From Candidatus Bathyarchaeota archaeon (lineage in GTDB: Archaea; Thermoproteota; Bathyarchaeia; 40CM-2-53-6), in NCBI GenBank assembly GCA_005883695.1, contig VBBV01000033.1:1-13328 (forward strand): 13,328 bases of DNA. Reading direction: 5' to 3'. How positions within the stretch are numbered: the stretch's first letter is position 1; each line of letters starts with the position of its first letter. The notes below the pieces were generated by a model. The model saw nothing but the letters and a program-made list of their open reading frames with translations, ran no database searches and was not told the DNA's origin. Position numbers and translations under genes: made by a program. Positions 7,386-12,180 of this stretch are shown piece after piece.

Positions 7386-8956
7386 CCCAGTCCCCGAATG
7401 ATCGAGCCTACAATATGATCCGGCTTCGACCCCTTCGCCTGGACTCTGATGACCTTGAGCTTCGAAGTCGCTCCGGAGAGTTCCTTTCGAAGTGTCGCGC
7501 CATATTCGCCCTCGGAAATAAGGAAAACTTGTTTCGGTGAGAATCGCTTCACCCAGGAGGCTACTTGCTCTGCCTTCTGCTCGTACATTCTCGGGTCGTG
7601 ACTGTCAAAACTCTCGGTCTGCGCTAAAGGAAAGGTCTCATCAAGTTCAATCGGCACTGGTCCGAACGGGATTGTGTAGAAGCAGATAGACACGTTTGAC
7701 TTGTTTGCGAGCTTGCTGACAATTGGCAAGTTTCGCGGGTCCTCGTGATATGGTCTCCTCCAGCGGCCAGGCAAGAGAACAACAGCTTTTCCCCTTTCTC
7801 CTGGAATGCGCGACATCCGTATACCGTAACGAACCATCTCTGGCCTGTGATCGCTTGCCTCACCGAAATGGGAGATTCCACGAGGCTTAACGGTCGGCGT
7901 GAACTGTTCCAGAAAGGCGGAATACTGAACAATCTTCGCTAGGAACTTCTCGAACGCGGGGTTAGCGTAAGCCCGATGCTCGAGTAGCTCCCACAAATGA
8001 CCCGTCCTAATCGCTTCTCGTATCCTGCGCAACTCGGAGAAGCAGGCGAGAAGGTTGTGTTTTGACAGGAGTTGCTCTCTCTCAGAGGTGTCGAGACGCC
8101 TCATCTCCCCAGGGGTGGTGCTGTTACAGATCCTGCATAAACAAGAGAATTCCTCGATTTGGGCCAGTTCGTACGTCCCGTCAGAGGTGAGGTACCTGCC
8201 TGTCCGAGCATAGAGCGCGTAGGCAGCTGAATCGAACATGTCGCATCCAAGAGCGACTATGAATGGGAACATCGCAGGGTGGCCCGCGCCGAAAAGGTGC
8301 AGAGGTCGGGAGTGAGGGAGACCCTTCTTAGCAGCAACTATCATGTCCACCAGAACATCGAAGCGCTGCGCCTCCATCAATTCCGTAGGGCTACCGAGCG
8401 CATAGATTGAGAACGGTCGCTTTGCCATCTCCGTGGCGGACCGAGCGACCTCTTTGATGTGGACTCCGCCCTGGACTGGACCCATCCATAGGATGTCCTT
8501 CCGTTTGATTTTCTTGAGAGCTTCGTCGGCTCTGCGAATCGTCTCGTCAACGGTCCATCCGGCTCGTCTAGCATCGCTGTGAAAGCCCGTTGGAAAATCA
8601 AGAATTATTCCAATATCAGTATTAATCTTCTCCTGGTAAACAACGATCTCCGAGGGGTTTACCCCCACATGTCCATACTCAAGAATCTGGTATGCCCCAG
8701 AATCTGTCGCCACGGTCTCCTTGAAGCCCAGGGTTACGTGGACATCCTTCGGTAGCTGACCCGGTCTCCCCCTCTTCAAGAGGTAAGCATTGGTCATTAT
8801 CGCTTCGATTCCGGCCTCGCGATAGAATTTTGGATCTAGAACTGGACGGTTCGGGTCCACGACGGGAAACATGTGAGGTGTTTGAAAGCTACCCCTCTTC
8901 GTGGTCAGTGTTCCAATTCTGCCGAGAAGATCCTTACCTTGTACCTGAAAGGACAA
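7382..8956 (-). CDS. tgtA: Archaeosine tRNA-guanine transglycosylase (7-cyano-7-deazaguanine tRNA-ribosyltransferase), PUA-less form
   Basis: TgtA exchanges guanine-15 in the D-loop of archaeal tRNAs for preQ0, the first step to archaeosine. It has 524 residues. The TTG start at 8956 gives an N-terminus that aligns with known enzymes (GRIGTL, then TPHMFPVVDPN), and the gene begins 8 nt after the Lsm stop. Catalytic features: Asp85 in ATDSGAYQ, LDFPTGF (119-125), GPVQGG (159-164), LHLFGAGHP (219-227) and the nucleophile Asp242 in DMFDSAAYALYARTGRY. The zinc site is Cys272, Cys274, Cys277 and His300. Residues from about 340 form an archaeal C-terminal extension, including a segment like the C1/DUF5591 domain (FGPVPIELDETFPLAQ). 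The sequence stops without a recognisable PUA domain, so it is shorter than the classic enzyme of about 580 residues. A separate PUA protein may complement it. Confidence 0.96.
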   Translation of the reverse strand: MSFQVQGKDLLGRIGTLTTKRGSFQTPHMFPVVDPNRPVLDPKFYREAGIEAIMTNAYLLKRGRPGQLPKDVHVTLGFKETVATDSGAYQILEYGHVGVNPSEIVVYQEKINTDIGIILDFPTGFHSDARRAGWTVDETIRRADEALKKIKRKDILWMGPVQGGVHIKEVARSATEMAKRPFSIYALGSPTELMEAQRFDVLVDMIVAAKKGLPHSRPLHLFGAGHPAMFPFIVALGCDMFDSAAYALYARTGRYLTSDGTYELAQIEEFSCLCRICNSTTPGEMRRLDTSEREQLLSKHNLLACFSELRRIREAIRTGHLWELLEHRAYANPAFEKFLAKIVQYSAFLEQFTPTVKPRGISHFGEASDHRPEMVRYGIRMSRIPGERGKAVVLLPGRWRRPYHEDPRNLPIVSKLANKSNVSICFYTIPFGPVPIELDETFPLAQTESFDSHDPRMYEQKAEQVASWVKRFSPKQVFLISEGEYGATLRKELSGATSKLKVIRVQAKGSKPDHIVGSIIRGLG

Positions 8957-8964
8957 AACGGGAT

Positions 8965-9366
8965 TTAGGCCTTGACGCCTTTTTCCCTCATAAATTCATC
9001 GAAGACTCTCTGAACCCGCTCAGCAGCAGGACCAGCACCTTCGATAATGCCCTTCTCGTTGACCCGAATCCTGTCCATCACAACAATCACTCCAGCCTCA
9101 TCCATAACGCGGACCATTCTGGGGAAAACCCGTTCAAGCCTCTCACCAAGACTCTGGAGATCAAATGGCTTCTCGAAGCTAGAAATCTGGACAATAGTAT
9201 CGCCGTTCAGGAAGACTTTGTGTATATCCCCTGCATCCGACTTTGCATTCGTGAGACAGACGCTGAGGGTCTCCGTATCAACCCCGGTCAGAGTGCCGAT
9301 GAAGGTCTTTCCCTGCGTCGTCAAGACGCTAACGTGCTTTTGGAGAAGATTCGACAGTTCTTCCAT
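8965..9366 (-). CDS. Sm-like (Lsm) RNA-binding protein with C-terminal domain, SmAP3-like
   Basis: This 133-residue protein has an N-terminal Sm fold: the Sm1 motif runs from VSVLTTQGKTFIGTL to about residue 35, and Sm2 is KVFLNGDTIVQISSF. Acidic/hydrophobic C-terminal sequence follows (RLERVFPRMVRVMDEAGVI, then DRIRVNEKGIIEGAGPAAER), matching the extra C-terminal domain of archaeal SmAP3-type proteins. Single-domain SmAPs of about 75 residues lack it. Sm-like archaeal proteins form heptameric or larger rings that bind U-rich RNA and act in RNA processing. ATG at 9366 is the first usable start, since an in-frame TAA lies about 30 nt upstream. It lies 66 nt after the zinc-ribbon stop and 8 nt before tgtA, in the RNA-metabolism operon. 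Confidence 0.9.
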   Translation of the reverse strand: MEELSNLLQKHVSVLTTQGKTFIGTLTGVDTETLSVCLTNAKSDAGDIHKVFLNGDTIVQISSFEKPFDLQSLGERLERVFPRMVRVMDEAGVIVVMDRIRVNEKGIIEGAGPAAERVQRVFDEFMREKGVKA

Positions 9367-9432
9367 GAATTTCCGGCCCGCGGTCGAAGACAGTTATTCC
9401 AGCACCCTTGAGGCGTGCGGACCCGGAGACTG

Positions 9433-9657
9433 CTATATCACCTTTGGTTCAGATACGGTCGTTCTCGGCATCTTCAGGTCTGCTACGATAACCCTCGCTT
9501 CTCTCGCGTCTTTAGCAGAAGCGAGGATAGGCAGATCGAGAATCTCAAACCGTCGTGAGCATTGAGAACAAGTCTTGCTCTTGTTCCTAGAATCAGCAAT
9601 TTGATGCGTGTGGCAACGCGGGCATTTAATAATCCAGAACCTCTTTTTCTCGGTCAT
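9433..9657 (-). CDS. Small zinc-ribbon protein, DUF1922-like
   Basis: A 74-residue protein with one zinc-ribbon: C12-x2-C15 (IIKCPRCHTHQ) and C30-x2-C33 (KTCSQCSRRF). A helical tail follows (ILASAKDAREARVIVADLK). The pattern of CxxC, KTxxCxxC and a short helix resembles the archaeal DUF1922 family, of unknown function. The ATG overlaps the AK6 stop (ATGA) and has GAGAGG about five bases upstream, so translation is coupled to the kinase. Neighbours suggest a job in RNA or ribosome biology, but this is context only. Confidence 0.8.
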   Translation of the reverse strand: MTEKKRFWIIKCPRCHTHQIADSRNKSKTCSQCSRRFEILDLPILASAKDAREARVIVADLKMPRTTVSEPKVI

Positions 9658-10223
9658 AGCGTCCTCTCCAGTTCCAGCGGATCGTAGCGAGCAAGCCAGT
9701 TTACTATTCCTGACCTGCCAGCTCTCGCCCTTGACAAAGCTCGTAATGCTTCCCTGTAGACTGCCAAGGCCGACTTTCGAGTAGTGTCAATCTCATACAC
9801 TTTTCGGGGTCCGAGAAGCAAACGGGACTCTTGGAGGCACACATCTAATATCTCTGCTTCCGTGTTTTCCCATGCCTTGCGTTTGGTCCACCCTCTCGCT
9901 CGCAGTCGCTTATAGAGGACAACTGGGTTCAGACGAAGAACTAGGGCCATTTTCACTGAGGCTTTGGGGAGAAATCTTCCAATCAAGTGGGTTGATAGAA
10001 CGATGCTCTCTGGTGATCGCGACAACGCTGCCAGTCGCCTTCGAAGCTGTCCCTCATCTACAACGTAGGTTTTCCTAGCTCGGTCAAAGTGTGTGTAGAG
10101 CCTTTCTCTCCTTACCAGTTTGCCCAGTTCAACCATGTTGAAGCCTGACCTTCTCGATAGGCTCTTGGCCAGCACAGTTTTTCCAACTCCAGGTGTACCC
10201 GTTATGAGTATGATGCTGGCCAA
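9654..10223 (-). CDS. AK6/Fap7-type adenylate kinase-like NTPase
   Basis: This 189-residue P-loop kinase is of the AK6 (hCINAP/Fap7) family, which combines adenylate kinase or ATPase activity with 18S/16S rRNA maturation through the ribosomal protein uS11 in studied members. Visible elements: Walker A GTPGVGKT (9-16), VVDEGQLRRRL in the NMP-binding region (54-64), the family His in LSTHLIGRFLP (76-86), and the lid segment RGWTKRKAWENTEAEILD (110-127). The N-terminus MASIILITGTPG needs the TTG at 10221-10223; no ATG or GTG would keep the P-loop strand. There is no clear Shine-Dalgarno. The start lies only 13 nt after the 3' end of tRNA-Glu on the same strand, so the message may begin by processing of a tRNA-mRNA precursor. 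It leads the kinase, zinc-ribbon, Lsm, tgtA cluster. Confidence 0.92.
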   Translation of the reverse strand: MASIILITGTPGVGKTVLAKSLSRRSGFNMVELGKLVRRERLYTHFDRARKTYVVDEGQLRRRLAALSRSPESIVLSTHLIGRFLPKASVKMALVLRLNPVVLYKRLRARGWTKRKAWENTEAEILDVCLQESRLLLGPRKVYEIDTTRKSALAVYREALRALSRARAGRSGIVNWLARYDPLELERTL

Positions 10224-10250
10224 GTTTGTGGTCTAGTGCTCCGGCCGGGA

Positions 10251-10271
10251 CATTCAGGCTCTTTAGAGCCT
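10251..10271 (-). other. 21-nt tRNA intron in the T-loop (between positions 59 and 60)
   Basis: The precursor folds into a canonical bulge-helix-bulge. The T-stem CCGGG/CCCGG is the outer helix and TTCA/TGAA the 4-bp central helix. The 3-nt bulges are AAA and TGT, and GGCTC/GAGCC with a TAAA loop forms the inner helix. Cutting after the second base of each bulge (AA|A, TG|T) restores TTCAAAT. Archaeal splicing endonuclease recognises exactly this structure. Confidence 0.88.
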
Positions 10272-10309
10272 TTTGAACCCGGGTCGCCGGATCGAGAGTC
10301 CGGCATACT

Positions 10310-10324
10310 TTCGGCCAAACTTGT
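10310..10324 (-). other. 15-nt tRNA intron in the D-loop (about positions 20b/21)
   Basis: CGGT pairs with GCCG (one G-U) as a central helix. A CCA bulge lies on one side and an AAA bulge on the other, with a short CAA/TTG or CA/TG pairing inside. Cutting CC|A and AA|A leaves a D-loop AGCCCGGTCCA with G18-G19 and A21 in place. The motif is relaxed compared with the T-loop intron, and boundaries could shift by one base (leaving GGTCAA) without changing intron length. Confidence 0.75.
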
Positions 10325-10448
10325 GGACCGGGCTATACTACCGGAGCAAAGGCTCCCAGAAAATAAGTTTCAGTTAAGGGTTAGCCTTTTCCCGTATACG
10401 TTAAGATTCTGGTTTTTGCTTGTTTGCAGTTCTTCTAGATGCGCGAAA

Positions 10449-10481
10449 GTAACTATTCTCTTTCTGTAACTATTTTTTTCT
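10449..10481 (+). repeat. Imperfect tandem repeat of a 16-17-nt AT-rich unit
   Basis: GTAACTATTCTCTTTCT (10449-10465) is followed at once by GTAACTATTTTTTTCT (10466-10481), differing by one substitution and one deletion. It lies in the 267-nt gap (10348-10614) between the divergent tRNA and psmB genes. The AT-rich second copy and the following CATACTATTATG could supply the psmB TATA element. No coding region was seen in this gap. Confidence 0.55.
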
Positions 10482-10527
10482 GCATACTATTATGTGACCC
10501 CCCCGGGGTGGTCGATTTTCGCGCGCT

Positions 10528-10604
10528 CTGCCCTTCACGAAACCGTGCTAGAACCCGGTTCGCGCTTCGCTAGCTTAAGAGCGGCAGGAGGGGCAGTAGC
10601 CCCC
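10528..10604 (+). promoter_or_regulatory. Possible structured psmB 5' leader that masks the Shine-Dalgarno
   Basis: AGGAGG at 10586-10591 is the only Shine-Dalgarno-like site, but it is 23 nt from the psmB ATG. It overlaps a local hairpin, GGGGC (10590-10594) with GCCCC (10599-10603) around AGTA. Alternatively CTGCCCTTC (10528-10536) pairs over 9 bp (one G-U) with GAGGGGCAG (10588-10596). Between the arms, GCTAG (10547-10551) can pair with CTAGC (10570-10574). The nested pairings suggest a folded leader; regulation is inferred. Confidence 0.35.
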
Positions 10605-10614
10605 GTCCTTTCTT

Positions 10615-11220
10615 ATGAGTAGAGATCCCTACGTGCCAGGTGCGACCACCATTGGCATGGTTTGCAAAGATGGAGTTTTACTGGTATCAGAACGTCGGTA
10701 CGCGTATGGAAGCTTCGTCATGAGTAAATCCGCGAAGAAAGTATTCCCCATTACGGACAAAATAGGCGCCGCCTGCGCGGGCATCGTGGGTGATATGCAG
10801 GTCCTGACCAGGGAAGCTCGGGCTTGGATGAGCATCTACCAGTACGAGAGGGGGAGGCCGGCAATTGTGAAGAACACGGCCAAGCTCATCTCCAACCTTC
10901 TGTCTAGCCGTCGCATATTTCCCTACCTTGCAGAGACGATCATCGCTGGCCTTAGCGACGGAAAACCCGAGCTCTACGTGTTAGACCCCATAGGATCTGT
11001 TCTCCCTGACAAGTTCGCCGTAGTGGGGACAGGAGCTCAAATCGCTATAGGTGTTCTGGAACTAGATTACAATGAGGGGCTGTCTGTTGACGAGGGTGAG
11101 GCTCTACTCCTTAGGGCGGTAAGATCGGCGATAGCCAGAGATATATCCAGCGGGGACGGTGTTGACTTGATGGTCATCACTGAACAGGGAGTCAGAGAAG
11201 AAACCCCCCGGTTCTCCTAA
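10615..11220 (+). CDS. psmB: Proteasome beta subunit, non-catalytic type (Ala at the Thr1 position)
   Basis: This 201-residue Ntn-hydrolase fold protein of the archaeal 20S core particle follows the beta pattern: a short N-terminal extension (MSRDPYVPG), then ATTIGMVCKDGVLLVSERR, KVFPI, GAACAGIVGDMQ and RDISSGDGVDL. Active beta subunits read G-TTTVG, where the first Thr is the nucleophile exposed by autocleavage. Here the segment reads G-ATTIG, so residue 1 is Ala10. Asp17 is Glu26; Lys33 (Lys42), Asp166 (Asp176) and Ser169 (Ser179) are kept. Shifting the register to use Thr11 would misplace the Lys. Crenarchaeal genomes carry a second, inactive beta paralogue of this type, so a catalytic partner is expected elsewhere (established for related archaea, inferred here). 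ATG at 10615 is the first start after an in-frame TAG at 10597. Confidence 0.93.
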   Translation: MSRDPYVPGATTIGMVCKDGVLLVSERRYAYGSFVMSKSAKKVFPITDKIGAACAGIVGDMQVLTREARAWMSIYQYERGRPAIVKNTAKLISNLLSSRRIFPYLAETIIAGLSDGKPELYVLDPIGSVLPDKFAVVGTGAQIAIGVLELDYNEGLSVDEGEALLLRAVRSAIARDISSGDGVDLMVITEQGVREETPRFS

Positions 11221-11421
11221 GACCAACTTCTGGCACTCTACCGCTTCACGAGTAGTTTGCCCAAGGGTGGATATCGCGTAGAACTTGGCCAGAGATGACC
11301 TGCATGGTAACGAGTACAGCCCCATTATAATCACACGATTCCGTCTTACCATTGAGAGATGTGGGCCCGTTACGACCGCTGATATCTTACGCGGATTGCC
11401 GCTCAGATTGGTCTATGCCGA

Positions 11422-11739
11422 TTATCGATTTCCTAACAGCTCGACTTGTCTCTTGCCCTTCGTGAGCCTTGAGACCCGCAGAATCCCCGCCAGTTCTAGT
11501 TTCATCAGTTCCCGGTTGAGCTCTCTAAAACTGACCTCTCCAAAGTTTGACCTGAGATCCTTTAGCAAATCAACATCTGTCATTGCACCCTTCTTCTCCA
11601 GAATATCCACTATGGATAGGGACATGGGCCGGGGACTCCATATCTTGGTCAACGCCAGGTTCACAGGAGAGATCCTAAGCAATGCCGTCTTTGTTACGGT
11701 TTCGGAAACAGGTTGCTGAAAAGAATCGACGTTGACCAT
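11422..11739 (-). CDS. Small winged-helix DNA-binding-like protein
   Basis: A 105-residue protein whose C-terminal two-thirds reads as a winged helix-turn-helix. Helix 1 is SIVDILEKKGAMTDVDLLKDLR, helices 2-3 cover EVSFRELNRELMKLELAGIL, and a wing strand pair follows in RVSRLTKGKRQVELL. The N-terminal 38 residues have no clear domain, and an internal Met at residue 39 (11625) is an alternative start that keeps the whole HTH (67 aa). No Shine-Dalgarno precedes either start. It converges on psmB across 201 nt (11221-11421) in which I see no supported gene. The role is probably transcriptional regulation by fold, with targets unknown. Confidence 0.75.
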   Translation of the reverse strand: MVNVDSFQQPVSETVTKTALLRISPVNLALTKIWSPRPMSLSIVDILEKKGAMTDVDLLKDLRSNFGEVSFRELNRELMKLELAGILRVSRLTKGKRQVELLGNR

Positions 11740-11797
11740 TTCCAGTACGGAGGCATCTTAAGGAAGGTGGAGAGAGTTGGACTGGGTGAAGAAGTAG

Positions 11798-11851
11798 ATG
11801 CCGACGAAGAAGAAAGGTAAGAAATCCTCAAAGAAAAGCGGTAAGCGATAA
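11798..11851 (+). CDS. 17-residue lysine-rich micro-ORF
   Basis: ATG at 11798 and TAA at 11849-11851 encode MPTKKKGKKSSKKSGKR, with nine lysines, one arginine and no acidic residue. A GGTGA Shine-Dalgarno at 11785-11789 has ideal spacing of 8 nt, and an in-frame TAG directly precedes the ATG. It may be a nucleic-acid-binding micropeptide. It could instead be the tail of a frame-broken gene: in another frame the same DNA reads GGILRKVERVGLGEEVDADE before stopping at 11820. Divergent from the winged-helix gene. Confidence 0.35.
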   Translation: MPTKKKGKKSSKKSGKR

Positions 11852-11880
11852 ACACTCGGACGCGCTGGGGTAATTGAGAC

Positions 11881-11915
11881 TTGCTCTAGCCAAGAGCAAT
11901 CCCTAAATCGTTAGG
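11881..11915. other. Two adjacent perfect hairpins downstream of the basic micro-ORF
   Basis: TTGCTCT (11881-11887) pairs with AGAGCAA (11893-11899) around AGCCA. Immediately after, CCTAA (11902-11906) pairs with TTAGG (11911-11915) around ATCG. No strong T-run follows on either strand. They could be RNA 3'-end structures or remnants of a small RNA; no known family was recognised. Confidence 0.35.
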
Positions 11916-11942
11916 AGTCGTCCCAAAGTCAAGAGAGAGGTC

Positions 11943-12180
11943 TTGACGGCAGGCCTCAACGGAATACGCGTAGCACTGTTCCTTGTTCCTTGCTGCTCTC
12001 GTGCTCAGCGTATCGGTCTTCGCGGTTGTCCCTGCGATAGATGTCTCATTCTACCTTCCTCTGGGAGGCGGCAGGCCAGCATCTGATCACTCGCCTAATC
12101 CTGAACCGTTCATGGAAACAGGCGTAGTTGGAAATGTTAGCATCGCCAATATTCGACCAGTCTGCAGTGTACCGCAAAAT
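11943..12180 (+). pseudogene. Candidate broken gene for a secreted protein (N-terminal part)
   Basis: Reading from TTG at 11943 gives LTAGLNGIRVALFLV, which runs out of frame at a tandem TTCCTTG duplication (11979-11992). If one 7-bp copy is removed, the frame continues as VALFLAALVLSVSVFAVV and then AIDVSFYLPLGGG, a convincing signal peptide or membrane anchor. After it comes a Ser/Pro/Asn-rich stretch (GVVGNVSIANIRPVCSVPQN). The frame stays formally open to 12336, but from about 12180 the opposite strand reads more like protein. The two strands share wobble positions here, so this call is tentative. The minus-strand pseudogene could alternatively extend through the segment with two in-frame stops. 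Confidence 0.35.
11979..11992 (+). repeat. 7-bp tandem duplication TTCCTTG x2
   Basis: TTCCTTG occurs twice in direct succession (11979-11985 and 11986-11992). A 7-nt duplication shifts the frame by one base, exactly at the point where the plus-strand signal-peptide-like reading frame breaks. Confidence 0.7.

Larger units (their letters stand above)
10237..10347 (-). tRNA. tRNA-Glu (anticodon CTC) with two non-canonical introns
   Basis: On the minus strand, from 10347: acceptor GCTCCGG, T8-A9, D-stem GTAT (10338-10335) pairing with GTAT (10308-10305), G26, anticodon stem CCGGA/TCCGG with loop CTCTCGA (10298-10292; anticodon CTC at 10296-10294), 4-nt variable loop CGAC, T-stem CCGGG/CCCGG, acceptor CCGGAGC (10244-10238) and discriminator A73 at 10237. 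CCA is not encoded. The D-loop is 26 nt and the T-loop 28 nt in the DNA. Removing 15 nt (10324-10310) and 21 nt (10271-10251) leaves an 11-nt D-loop ending in A21 and the consensus T-loop TTCAAAT, giving a 75-nt tRNA. All stems are fully paired, allowing G-U pairs in the D-stem. AK6 follows 13 nt downstream. Confidence 0.94.

Noticed and set aside
9330..9450. A third-frame minus-strand stretch across the zinc-ribbon/Lsm junction reads like protein (GDIAVSGSARLKGAG, then ITVFDRGPEIHGRTVE).
   Set aside because: About 40 codons between stops with no ATG, GTG or TTG start; it overlaps the well-supported Lsm start and cannot be joined to either neighbour without a frameshift.
10536..10575. Possible second disrupted tRNA (GGGTTCTAGC on the minus strand looks like a T-arm).
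   Set aside because: No complementary T-stem, no acceptor or anticodon arm could be built on either strand, even allowing an intron.
11104..11352. 82-codon minus-strand frame overlapping the psmB 3' end.
   Set aside because: Most of it lies antisense to psmB; no Shine-Dalgarno, no recognisable motif.
11452..11520. TGATGA (C-box-like) on the minus strand, suggesting a C/D box sRNA.
   Set aside because: It falls inside the winged-helix coding sequence and lacks a matching D/C'/D' arrangement.
11285..11719. 144-codon plus-strand open frame opposite the winged-helix gene.
   Set aside because: Antisense shadow of a clear winged-helix protein; no recognisable protein pattern.
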